Source of the DNA: a bacterium
GTDB lineage: Bacteria; Actinomycetota; Acidimicrobiia; Acidimicrobiales; Bin134
Direction: 5' to 3'
NCBI GenBank assembly: GCA_028820035.1
Contig: JAPPKI010000490.1
Location: 1-8,244, forward strand
DNA length: 8,244 bases
Each line of letters opens with the position of its first letter. Position 1 is the stretch's first letter. The translations under genes were made by a program, and so were the position numbers. Below are positions 1 through 6,731 of the stretch, piece by piece. Below the pieces are notes generated by a model that was not told where the DNA came from, ran no database searches, and saw only the letters and a program-made list of their open reading frames with translations.

Positions 1-289
1 GGTTGCGCTGGGGCAGGATCAAGATACCTGTGCCTAGTCGCAGGCTCGTGGTGGCTGACGCCACCCAAGTCAGCCAGATCAGCGGGTCGGGCAGAGGGGA
101 GTCGGGCGTCATCGCCATCTTGCCCGACGGATCGTAGGGGTACTGCGACGCGTACTCATCGGGGTACACCACATGCTCCACTGTCCACACCGAGTCGAAT
201 CCGGCGGCCTCCGCCGCCTGTCCGAATTCCACCGCGCCCTGCGCGGTTGTCCAGTGGAGGATGTTTGCGAAACCGATGCCGAACTTCAT
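1..289 (-). CDS. LLM class F420-dependent oxidoreductase, N-terminal part (cut by window edge)
   Basis: This is the first 96 codons of a luciferase-like (bacterial luciferase fold) oxidoreductase; the 3' part lies beyond base 1. The protein opens with MKFGIGFANI, a first TIM-barrel strand, then a helix ending in AAEAAGFDSVW (about residues 25-35), then TVEHVVYPDEY. That stretch and the later PDPLIWLTWVASATTSLRLG plus GTGILILPQRN (about residues 68-96) are hallmarks of the actinobacterial F420-dependent LLM subfamily. Members use reduced F420, or sometimes FMN, to oxidise or reduce varied small substrates in the cytosol; the substrate cannot be told here. The ATG lies 23 bases after the stop of the molybdenum hydroxylase gene on the same strand, so co-transcription is likely. 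I see no clear Shine-Dalgarno. F420 rather than FMN use is inferred from subfamily resemblance, not from a diagnostic residue. Confidence 0.88.
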   Translation of the reverse strand, partial: MKFGIGFANILHWTTAQGAVEFGQAAEAAGFDSVWTVEHVVYPDEYASQYPYDPSGKMAMTPDSPLPDPLIWLTWVASATTSLRLGTGILILPQRN

Positions 290-312
290 GGCCCGCAAGA
301 GTAGGACAATCG

Positions 313-2559
313 CTAGCTGGCTGACATCATGGCCGACCAGACCTTTTCCGGGGAGGCGGGCATGTCGAGGTGGCGGATGCCAAGGTGGGACAGGGCGTCA
401 ACCACCGCGTTCTGCACTGCGGGGGTGGAGCCCACCGTGCCCGACTCGCCGATCCCCTTGGCCCCCAACGGATTCAGCGGCGTGGGGGTGACCGACTCGT
501 GGACTTCGAAGCTGGGCAGCTCGGTGGTGGAAATCACGCCGTAGTCGGCGAAGTTCGAGGTCAGCAGGTTGCCGTCGGAGTCGTAGTGGACCTCTTCCAT
601 AAGGGCTTGGGCCGCGCCGGCAGCCAGCCCGCCGTGGATCTGGCCGTGGGCCAGCAGCGGGTTCAAGAGGGTTCCGGCGTCGTCCACTGCCACCAGCCGC
701 TCCAACGTCACCTCTCCGGTGTCCGCGTCTACCTCCACCACGGCCACGTGTGTTCCGAACGGGAAGGTGGCCCCGTGCTGTTCGAAGTCGTTTTCCACGA
801 ACAGGGCTTCTGAGACTGCCGCGGCCACATCGGCCCAACCAGCAGATCGGGCCGGGGTGCCGACCACATGAAACTGGCCGGTCTCTGAATCGAGCACCAC
901 ATCCGCGGGCGCAGCCTCCAACAGATCAGCTGCCAATGGGCGGGCTGCATCTATCAGCTTCTCAGAGGCGTTGAGCAAGGCTGAACCGGCGATCTGGGCG
1001 GTGCGGGAGCCTCCGGTGATGTCGCTGGAGGGGATCTCGTCGGTGTCGCCGTGGATCATTTCGATTTGGTCCATATCGATGCCCAGGGTGTCGGCCACCA
1101 CCATCGTCAGCGTGGTCACGTGGCCTTGGCCGAACGGGGTGGCGCCGGTGCGGGCCAGCACCGTGCCATCGGGGCGCAGCTCCAGGCTTCCCGTTTCCGT
1201 ACAGACCGGCCCCATGGGTGAGGTGACCTCCACATAGGTGGCCACCCCGATGCCCAGCAGCCGATGATCGCCTTGCTCCCGGCGAACGGCCTGCTCAGCC
1301 CGCAGCCCGTGGTAGTCGGCCGCTTCTAGCGCAGCCTCCAGCGAGGCCCGGTAGTCCCCGGAATCATAAGCCGCCCCAGTGGGCGTGGTGAGGGGAAAAG
1401 CGTCAGGGGCAAGGTAATTGCGGCGGCGCAATTCAGCCGGATCCATGTCGATCTCGGCCGCGAAGAGGTCCACCGCCCGTTCGATGGCTGCGGTGGCCTC
1501 CGGTCGACCAGCCCCTCGGAACGCGTTTACAGGGGAGGTGTTGGTGGCTACGGCGGTGGCCGACCAGGCCACATGGGCAATGTCGTAGTTGCCGCAGGCC
1601 ATGAGCCCGGTGAAGGTGGGCAGAAGGGCCCCCACACCGGGATAGGCCCCTGCGTCGGCCAGCATGTCCAGGCGGTAGTGGGTGAAGCGACCATCGGCGG
1701 TGCCGCCGAGGGTGACGGTCTGGAACTGGGCCCGGCTGTGGCCCAGCGACTGGAGGCTCTCGGTTCGGGTCTCGGCCCAGCGCATCGGGCGGCCCACTCG
1801 GCGGGCCAGCCATCCCAGCAGGCACTCCTCGGCACCGGGGCTGGCCTTTGTGCCGAAGCCGCCGCCTACGTCGGGAATGATCACCCGCACCTGCGGCAGG
1901 TCCAAACCCAGCGCCCCGGCAATGGCCCCTTGGGCAGTGTGAGGCCCCTGGGTACTCGACCAGCAGGTCAGTCGGCCGTCTTCACCCCATGCCGCGGCAG
2001 CCACTCGGCCCTCAATGGGACTGGCGTAGATCTTGGAGTTGACAACGCGATGAGAGATCACCACCTCGCACTCGCTGAAGTCCACTTCGGCTGTGGGGGG
2101 GAGGGCGATGGCCACATTGGACTCAGCATCGTCGAACAACTTGGGGCCGTCGGCCGCCGTCTCAGCATCGACCACCGCGGGCAGCGGGTCGTAGTCGGCC
2201 CACACCGCCTCAGCGGCATCGGTGGCCTGCTCGACGGTCTCGGCCACCACCGCGGCCACCGCTTCGCCGACGAAGCGCACCTTGCCGGTGGCCAGCAGGG
2301 GGCGGGACATGGTGGCATCGCCTGCCATCGGAGGGCGGGGCGGCAATTCCAGGTCGTCGCCGACCACCACATCGATCACGCCGGGCATGGCCCGGGCATC
2401 GCTGGTCTCAACCGACAACAGCCGGGCGTGGGCGATGGGCGATCGCACGAACACGACATGGGCCGCCCCTTCGAGCGGGATGTCGGCCACATAGGTTCCC
2501 CCGTCGGTCAGCATCCGGGGGTCTTCCACCCGCCTCACTTCATTGCCCAAAATGCTCAT
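313..2559 (-). CDS. Xanthine dehydrogenase/CO dehydrogenase-family molybdopterin-binding large subunit
   Basis: This 748-residue protein is the Mo-pterin catalytic subunit of a xanthine oxidase-family hydroxylase, close to the family's usual 750-800 residues. It starts with VRRVEDPRMLTDGGTYVADI (8-27), typical of the CoxL-like branch, followed by the a/b hammerhead domain (to about 130). Mo-cofactor motifs follow: GGGFGTK (232-238), AFRGAGR (346-352), GQGH (477-480), GGSRTAQIAGSAL (516-528) and GAKGIGESG (699-707), whose Glu705 is the expected catalytic base. The active-site loop is AFRGAGR, not the AYRCSFR of true (form I) CO dehydrogenase, so it most likely hydroxylates an aldehyde or N-heterocycle. 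Such enzymes normally need a FAD subunit and a 2Fe-2S subunit; neither gene is in the window. It lies 43 bases after the AarF-like gene and 23 before the LLM gene. The ATG suits the family N-terminus, but no strong Shine-Dalgarno precedes it. Confidence 0.93.
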   Translation of the reverse strand: MSILGNEVRRVEDPRMLTDGGTYVADIPLEGAAHVVFVRSPIAHARLLSVETSDARAMPGVIDVVVGDDLELPPRPPMAGDATMSRPLLATGKVRFVGEAVAAVVAETVEQATDAAEAVWADYDPLPAVVDAETAADGPKLFDDAESNVAIALPPTAEVDFSECEVVISHRVVNSKIYASPIEGRVAAAAWGEDGRLTCWSSTQGPHTAQGAIAGALGLDLPQVRVIIPDVGGGFGTKASPGAEECLLGWLARRVGRPMRWAETRTESLQSLGHSRAQFQTVTLGGTADGRFTHYRLDMLADAGAYPGVGALLPTFTGLMACGNYDIAHVAWSATAVATNTSPVNAFRGAGRPEATAAIERAVDLFAAEIDMDPAELRRRNYLAPDAFPLTTPTGAAYDSGDYRASLEAALEAADYHGLRAEQAVRREQGDHRLLGIGVATYVEVTSPMGPVCTETGSLELRPDGTVLARTGATPFGQGHVTTLTMVVADTLGIDMDQIEMIHGDTDEIPSSDITGGSRTAQIAGSALLNASEKLIDAARPLAADLLEAAPADVVLDSETGQFHVVGTPARSAGWADVAAAVSEALFVENDFEQHGATFPFGTHVAVVEVDADTGEVTLERLVAVDDAGTLLNPLLAHGQIHGGLAAGAAQALMEEVHYDSDGNLLTSNFADYGVISTTELPSFEVHESVTPTPLNPLGAKGIGESGTVGSTPAVQNAVVDALSHLGIRHLDMPASPEKVWSAMMSAS

Positions 2560-2602
2560 GGGCGAGAAGCGTAGGCCAGAGTCCCGTCGAGGTACCTACC
2601 GG

Positions 2603-3994
2603 CTATTGGTGGAGTGAACGACGCCAAGCTTGCGCATCTTCGCCCATCGGGGTTGATGGGGGCCGGTCGGTGAACGGCCACAGCTCCTCCGCGATGCTCC
2701 GCCAATTAGCAGTGGCTCCGAGTTGGGCGAATAGCGATATCAAGCCGAGGTTGATCCGCTGGAGCACCACCAGCGAGGGCGGCACGTTGAGCACCTTCTT
2801 CAGCTCGGCGTGCTTGCCAGAGGCATCGAAGATGGCCCTAACTCCCGCGGCGGCATATTCCTGGGTGAAGGTCCTGGTCTCATCGGTGAGCACGAACTCG
2901 TAGAAGTGGGTGAAGAACGCCTCAATCTCGTCGTCGCTGAACGGGGCGTCGGCCGGCAGCAGCCCGGCGGTCACCAGTTCGGTCCGGAATCGGGGGATGT
3001 TTCGGTCGATCACCATGGCGGTGAGCATTCGCTCGAACTGGGCGGTCTCTTGTTCGCTGAACCGCTTGACCAGGCCGAAGTCCAAGAATGTGACCGATCC
3101 GTCGGGGTGGAAGAGATAGTTCCCCGGGTGAGAATCGCCGTTGAACGCCAATAGGCGATAGATCGACCCGATCGAGAATCGGTAGACGGTCTCGGCAACC
3201 CGGTTGCGCTCCTCCTGGGACCAGCCCAGCGCCTCCTCAAACGTAGCGCCGGTGGCCAATTCAGTGGTGAGCACCCGGGCCGAGCTCAAGTCGTCGTATA
3301 CCTCGGGGATGGCGATGTACGGGTGGCCTCGATAATGGTCAGCAAACAGACGATGGTTGGAGGCCTCGTGCTCGTAGTCCAATTCCTCGGTAAGCCGCTG
3401 GCGCAGCTCCTCCACGATGGGGGCGGGGTCCAGGCCGGGAAACAGCACCGACAGGGCTCGGAACACCATTTTCGCCGAGCCCAGGTCGGCGGAAATGGCC
3501 TCAGCCACGCCGGGATACTGGACTTTGACCGCGCACGCCCGTCCGTCGGGAGTGATGGCCCGGTGAACCTGGCCGATGGAGGCCGCCGCGATGGGCACCG
3601 GGTCCCATTGCTCGAAGAGCTCGTCAGGCGGGGCGCCGAGTTCGGCAACCACCACCGACTCAGCCAGGGCCGGGCTCATCGGCGGGGCATTGGCCTGAAG
3701 CTGGGCCAAAGACGCCCGGGTGGAGTCGGGCAGGCCCACATCCAAATAGCTGGCCATTTGGCCGATTTTCATCAGCGCGCCCTTCATATTCCCCAGCACC
3801 TCAACGACGTCGGCTGCCGTGCGCAGCTCCCGCTCTACTTCGAGTGCCTCAGACCGCCGAGCGTCGGCGAACACCTGGCGGGCCCTGGCCATCGCCCAGC
3901 GTCTCCCGCTGCGGGCTCCCAGTCCGGCCATCTTGGCTGTGCGCCCCAGCCGTCCCCGCCGGGGCACCGCTCCCCGGCCGCGCCTGTCTGCCAC
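2603..3994 (-). CDS. AarF/ABC1/UbiB-family atypical kinase
   Basis: A cytosolic or membrane-associated ABC1 (UbiB/ADCK-like) protein of about 463 residues. Counting from the GTG at 3994, the family motifs appear in order: KIGQ (76-79, the KxGQ motif), AAASIGQVH (136-144, the Ala-rich nucleotide loop that replaces a P-loop), the VKVQ lysine (Lys157), ELDYEHEASN (204-213), the catalytic GDSHPGN (286-292) and the metal-binding DFG (305-307). All key residues are intact, so it should bind ATP. Relatives support ubiquinone or other isoprenoid-lipid metabolism through ATPase activity; the actinobacterial role is unsettled. The reading frame stays open upstream to 4588, but that part is antisense to serA and looks like shadow sequence. 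I chose GTG 3994 because VADRRGRGAVPRRGRLGRTAK resembles the basic N-terminus of relatives; no Shine-Dalgarno supports it, so the start is uncertain. It is first in the leftward gene group. Confidence 0.88.
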   Translation of the reverse strand: MADRRGRGAVPRRGRLGRTAKMAGLGARSGRRWAMARARQVFADARRSEALEVERELRTAADVVEVLGNMKGALMKIGQMASYLDVGLPDSTRASLAQLQANAPPMSPALAESVVVAELGAPPDELFEQWDPVPIAAASIGQVHRAITPDGRACAVKVQYPGVAEAISADLGSAKMVFRALSVLFPGLDPAPIVEELRQRLTEELDYEHEASNHRLFADHYRGHPYIAIPEVYDDLSSARVLTTELATGATFEEALGWSQEERNRVAETVYRFSIGSIYRLLAFNGDSHPGNYLFHPDGSVTFLDFGLVKRFSEQETAQFERMLTAMVIDRNIPRFRTELVTAGLLPADAPFSDDEIEAFFTHFYEFVLTDETRTFTQEYAAAGVRAIFDASGKHAELKKVLNVPPSLVVLQRINLGLISLFAQLGATANWRSIAEELWPFTDRPPSTPMGEDAQAWRRSLHQ

Positions 3995-4034
3995 CCCGCC
4001 GAAAATACCGGCCCCACCACCGCCGCTGGCACCT

Positions 4035-4063
4035 TTGACGAAGATCGCCGGATGAGGAATTGT
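4035..4063 (+). promoter_or_regulatory. Candidate sigma-70-type promoter for serA
   Basis: TTGACG at 4035-4040 matches the -35 consensus at five of six positions. A 17-base spacer leads to AATTGT at 4058-4063, which keeps the two most important -10 positions (A2 and T6) but is otherwise weak. Transcription would begin near 4070 and give a leader of about 135 bases before serA. This is a pattern match only. A weaker alternative for the same gene is GGGACA (4087-4092), 18 bases, TATCGT (4111-4116). Confidence 0.35.
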
Positions 4064-4081
4064 CTGGCTGGATTCTGCGAT

Positions 4082-4104
4082 TTCACGGGACAGCAGCCGG
4101 TGAA
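4082..4104 (+). other. Inverted repeat / hairpin in the serA leader
   Basis: TTCAC (4082-4086) pairs with GTGAA (4100-4104). After one G-G mismatch, GG (4088-4089) pairs with CC (4097-4098), leaving a 7-base loop. It could be an RNA hairpin in the leader or a DNA operator half-site pair. It has no U-tract, so it is not a canonical terminator. Confidence 0.35.
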
Positions 4105-4123
4105 GCGGTGTATCGTGAAGTGG
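4100..4123 (+). repeat. Direct repeat GTGAAGYGG, two copies 15 bases apart
   Basis: GTGAAGCGG (4100-4108) and GTGAAGTGG (4115-4123) differ at one base and are spaced 15 bases start to start. The inverted copy TTCAC at 4082-4086 adds a third related element. Their position in the divergent intergenic region suggests regulator binding, but two short copies can also arise by chance. Confidence 0.3.
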
Positions 4124-4135
4124 AACAGTTCCGCT
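4119..4135. promoter_or_regulatory. Palindromic candidate operator upstream of serA
   Basis: GGAACAGTTCC (4122-4132) is a perfect 5+1+5 palindrome. One mismatched pair further out, the symmetry resumes to give 17 bases, AGTGGAACAGTTCCGCT. It sits 70 bases before the serA start and about 125 before the proposed AarF-like start, so a dimeric regulator bound here could act on both directions. The regulator is unknown. Confidence 0.35.
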
Positions 4136-4193
4136 ATGCGGCACAGGAGCAGTCGCCCTCTGAGCCGCTTCAATTCGTCCGCAGAGCAACCAC

Positions 4194-4197
4194 GGAG
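4194..4197 (+). promoter_or_regulatory. Shine-Dalgarno of serA
   Basis: GGAG ends 8 bases before the ATG at 4206, an ideal spacing. It is the clearest ribosome binding site in the window and supports ATG 4206 as the serA start. Confidence 0.7.
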
Positions 4198-4205
4198 TCC
4201 GAGTC

Positions 4206-5429
4206 ATGCGAATCCTCTTTGCTGACAGCTTGGCCGAAAGCGCTATTGAGCGGCTCCGCAATGGCGGCGACGAGTGCGTGGTCGAACCTTCGCTAACGGC
4301 CGAGAGCCTGCCCGAGCACATTGCCGGTTTCGACGTGCTGGTGGTGCGCAGCACCGAGGTCACCGAGGCGGCCCTGGAAGCCGCCGACCGTCTCGGACTG
4401 GTGGTACGGGCCGGGGCGGGAACCAACACCATCGCCGCCAATCGGGCCGCCGAGTTGGGGATCTTCGTGTGCAACGTGCCGGGTCGTAACGCCATTGCGG
4501 TGGCTGAACTGGCCATCGGGCTGATGTTCGCCATCGACCGCCATATAGCCCCCGCCACCGCCGATCTTCGAGCCGGTGACTGGAACAAGCAGGCCTACAG
4601 CAAGGCGAGAGGACTCTTTGGCGCCACCCTCGGCATCATTGGCATGGGCGCAATCGGTATCGAAGTGGCCCAGCGGGCCAGTGCATGTGGCCTGCGGGTC
4701 ATCACCGAGCCCCGAGACGGTCGCCCCCGAGAGGCGCGACGCCGAATGGCTGACCTCGGGGTAGAGGAAGTGGCCGACCGGGCTGCACTGCTGGCCACCA
4801 GCGACATCGTGTCGCTCCACGTGCCCGGCGGCGAAGAGACCGTCGGAATGGTTGATACCGAATTCTTGACCGCTATGAAGCCCAATGCGGTGCTCATCAA
4901 CACCAGCCGGGGTGAGGTGGTGGACGAGGCTGCTTTGTTGGCCGCGCTCGACGGCACCGACCTGCGGGCCGGGCTCGACGTGTTCGCCGGGGAGCCCTCG
5001 GGGGGCTCCGGCCAGTTCAGCTGCGACCTGGCCCGCCACCCAAAGGTGACCGCAACCCACCACATCGGAGCCTCCACCGAACAGGCCCAGATGGCGGTGG
5101 CCGAAGGAACCGCGGAGGTGATCGAGGCCTATCGCAGCGGGATAGTGCTGGATTGCGTCAACCTTGAGCGTGTTCCTAACCGAACCGCCACGCTGAGCGT
5201 CCGCCACCTCGACCGGGTGGGAGTATTGGCATGCGTGCTTCAGGAGTTGAGCCGGCAGCACGTGAACGTGGCCAACATGCAGAACCGGATCTTCTCCGGC
5301 TCCCAAGCGGCGGTGGCCATTATCGAAGTGGCCGGGACGATCGACGACGACCTGCTAGACACTCTGGGTTCCATTGAGCATGTGATTTGCGCATCGGTGC
5401 TCGACACCCATCCGGCGGCGGCCCAGTGA
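4206..5429 (+). CDS. serA: D-3-phosphoglycerate dehydrogenase, short ACT-domain type
   Basis: This 407-residue cytosolic enzyme should oxidise 3-phosphoglycerate to 3-phosphohydroxypyruvate with NAD, the first step of serine synthesis. The substrate domain (1-100 and about 290-320) surrounds a Rossmann domain with GMGAIG (146-151). Catalytic residues are in place: Arg235 in NTSRGE, Glu263 in AGEP and His286 in HHIGAST. A C-terminal ACT domain (about 327-402) begins SVRHLDRVGVL. Its His334 and Asn354 match serine-contacting positions of the E. coli enzyme, but the equivalent of E. coli Asn346 is Asp336, so serine feedback may be altered. Length matches the E. coli-like form (about 410) rather than the 530-residue form with an extra domain usual in Mycobacterium. 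The usual acidic residue after Rossmann strand 2 appears shifted to Glu168 (VITEPR). A GGAG site supports the start, and the stop overlaps the next gene. Confidence 0.9.
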   Translation: MRILFADSLAESAIERLRNGGDECVVEPSLTAESLPEHIAGFDVLVVRSTEVTEAALEAADRLGLVVRAGAGTNTIAANRAAELGIFVCNVPGRNAIAVAELAIGLMFAIDRHIAPATADLRAGDWNKQAYSKARGLFGATLGIIGMGAIGIEVAQRASACGLRVITEPRDGRPREARRRMADLGVEEVADRAALLATSDIVSLHVPGGEETVGMVDTEFLTAMKPNAVLINTSRGEVVDEAALLAALDGTDLRAGLDVFAGEPSGGSGQFSCDLARHPKVTATHHIGASTEQAQMAVAEGTAEVIEAYRSGIVLDCVNLERVPNRTATLSVRHLDRVGVLACVLQELSRQHVNVANMQNRIFSGSQAAVAIIEVAGTIDDDLLDTLGSIEHVICASVLDTHPAAAQ

Positions 5430-6709
5430 CCAACGCACACCCAAGCGACGTCGACCAAGCATTGAGCGAGCCACTGGTCGCGCCCTTTGCCGGTTGGGTG
5501 GTGCATCCCGATTGGGCCGAGCGGGTGATCAGCCGGGCATACGACAATCTCTCGCCCTTGCAGCGCCAGACCCTGGTGGCATCGAACCCCTACAGCTACA
5601 TGAACGTCACCAGAAGCCGGGAGGATCTCTTCGACAACGCCGACCTCTCGCATGAGGATCTCGTTGCGCAGGGCGCCGCTGCCCTCACCCGGTTGCTCAA
5701 CGCCAACGCATTCGTCCCAACCGGGCGACCGGCCTTCTTTCTCTACCGCCTGACCCACAAGCAGGGCATGCAGACCGGGGTGGTGTGCACTGTGCCGGTG
5801 CAGGGCTTCGACGACGGGCGCATTCGCATACACGAGAATGTTCACGACGAGCGGGCCGACTTACTCACCACCCACCTTCAAGGGGTGGGCGCCACCTCAA
5901 GCCCGGTGGCCATGGCCGTTCGATCTTCCGCGGAGCTCTACAACCAGTTGTTCGACATTACCGCCGCCGCGCCCGCTGATCTGGAGTTCGGATCCACCAC
6001 GGTGCGACATCAGGTGTGGACTGTTCCCGACGACTACACAGAGTCGCTGGCTGCGGCCTTCGACAACCAGGTGTTGTATGTCACTGACGGCCATCACCGT
6101 TCGGCCGCCGCGGTGCGAGCCTGGGCCGCCGAGCCAACCGACCCGGCTCTGGCTCGGACATTGGCCGTGGTATTCCCCGATGAGCAACTCCAAGTGCAGG
6201 CCTTCCACCGACTGGCCGTCGACCAGCACCACCGCGGCATCGAAGACTGCCTGGCTGCACTCGACGAAGTGACGGAGGTGACGCCGGTTTTCTCCTCTCG
6301 GCAAGCCCGCCCTCCGCAAAGGGGGGTGGTCGGGCTCTATCTGGGGGGTTCATGGCATCAACTGGAGCTGCCTCCAGCAATTGGCAACGGAGCGGTGAAC
6401 GGCCTTGATGTGGAGCGGCTTCGGCGATCCATCCTGAGCCCCGTGCTGGGCGCCGACGAGCTCGGCCAGCCCGGGGCAGTGGAGTACCTGCCGGCCTCGC
6501 TTGGCTTCGACGAGCTGGCCCGACGGTGCGATGCCGAGAGCCGGGTGGGGTTCGCGCTGCACCCCATGACGGTGAGGGAGCTGATGGCGGTAGCCGACGA
6601 GGACGGGCTCATGCCGCCCAAGTCGAGCTTCTTCGCCCCCAAGCCCCGCTCCGGCGTATTCCTGCGGATCTTGGGCCGGGGCGCTACCTCTCATCTTCCT
6701 GCATCCTGA
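5426..6709 (+). CDS. DUF1015 family protein, possible serine-metabolism partner of SerA
   Basis: A 427-residue protein of the uncharacterised DUF1015 family (COG4198 type), near the family's usual length. Family signatures are SNPYSYMNV (53-61), the central RIHENV (134-139), YVTDGHHRSAAA (218-229) and the C-terminal LMPPKSSFFAPKPRSG (395-410). There are no membrane segments or signal peptide. The frame is open from an ATG at 5387, but I prefer GTG 5426, which overlaps the serA TGA as GTGA. The protein then begins VTNAHPSDVD, and the 13 residues upstream are just serA sequence in another frame. The overlap implies translational coupling. The DGHHR motif (221-225) resembles the catalytic segment of ParB/sulfiredoxin-fold free serine kinases. 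With the serA linkage this hints at a serine or phosphoserine role, which is inference. A variable GC-rich segment at about 290-302 is encoded by a hairpin. Confidence 0.88.
   Translation: MTNAHPSDVDQALSEPLVAPFAGWVVHPDWAERVISRAYDNLSPLQRQTLVASNPYSYMNVTRSREDLFDNADLSHEDLVAQGAAALTRLLNANAFVPTGRPAFFLYRLTHKQGMQTGVVCTVPVQGFDDGRIRIHENVHDERADLLTTHLQGVGATSSPVAMAVRSSAELYNQLFDITAAAPADLEFGSTTVRHQVWTVPDDYTESLAAAFDNQVLYVTDGHHRSAAAVRAWAAEPTDPALARTLAVVFPDEQLQVQAFHRLAVDQHHRGIEDCLAALDEVTEVTPVFSSRQARPPQRGVVGLYLGGSWHQLELPPAIGNGAVNGLDVERLRRSILSPVLGADELGQPGAVEYLPASLGFDELARRCDAESRVGFALHPMTVRELMAVADEDGLMPPKSSFFAPKPRSGVFLRILGRGATSHLPAS
6305..6335 (+). repeat. GC-rich hairpin inside the DUF1015 gene
   Basis: GCCCG (6305-6309) pairs with CGGGC (6331-6335), and CCCTCC (6310-6315) pairs with GGGGGG (6321-6326) with one G-T wobble. 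The loop is GCAAA and there is a 4-base bulge (6327-6330). It encodes the non-conserved stretch around RQARPPQRG, so it may be a tolerated insertion or only local GC bias. No U-run follows. Confidence 0.35.
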
Positions 6710-6731
6710 CAGAGCAGGTACCGTTGTCGCC

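Noticed and set aside
313..2559. Aerobic CO dehydrogenase CoxL (form I)
   Set aside because: The AYRCSFR copper-cysteine motif is absent (AFRGAGR instead), and coxM and coxS are not adjacent within the window.
1573..2574. 333-codon plus-strand open frame antisense to the Mo hydroxylase gene
   Set aside because: It is fully opposite a gene with clear family motifs, its composition is Gly/His/Arg-rich, and I recognise no domain. This is typical of frame shadows in GC-rich DNA.
2560..2602. Promoter or terminator between the AarF-like and Mo hydroxylase genes
   Set aside because: The 43-base gap shows no convincing hairpin or -35/-10 pair on the minus strand, so I left them as one likely operon.
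4082..4104. Hairpin as a terminator of the leftward or rightward group
   Set aside because: There is no U-tract on either side, and it lies upstream of both genes, not downstream.
4122..4132. GGAACAGTTCC as a LexA/SOS box
   Set aside because: Gram-positive LexA sites need GAAC and GTTC four bases apart; here one base separates them.
4293..5306. 337-codon minus-strand open frame antisense to serA
   Set aside because: It is a mirror of the serA codon pattern, with no recognisable motif and no ribosome binding site.
5387..5425. Upstream ATG start for the DUF1015 protein
   Set aside because: It would add 13 residues (MRIGARHPSGGGP) that are only out-of-frame serA coding sequence. GTG 5426 overlapping the stop is the usual coupling arrangement.
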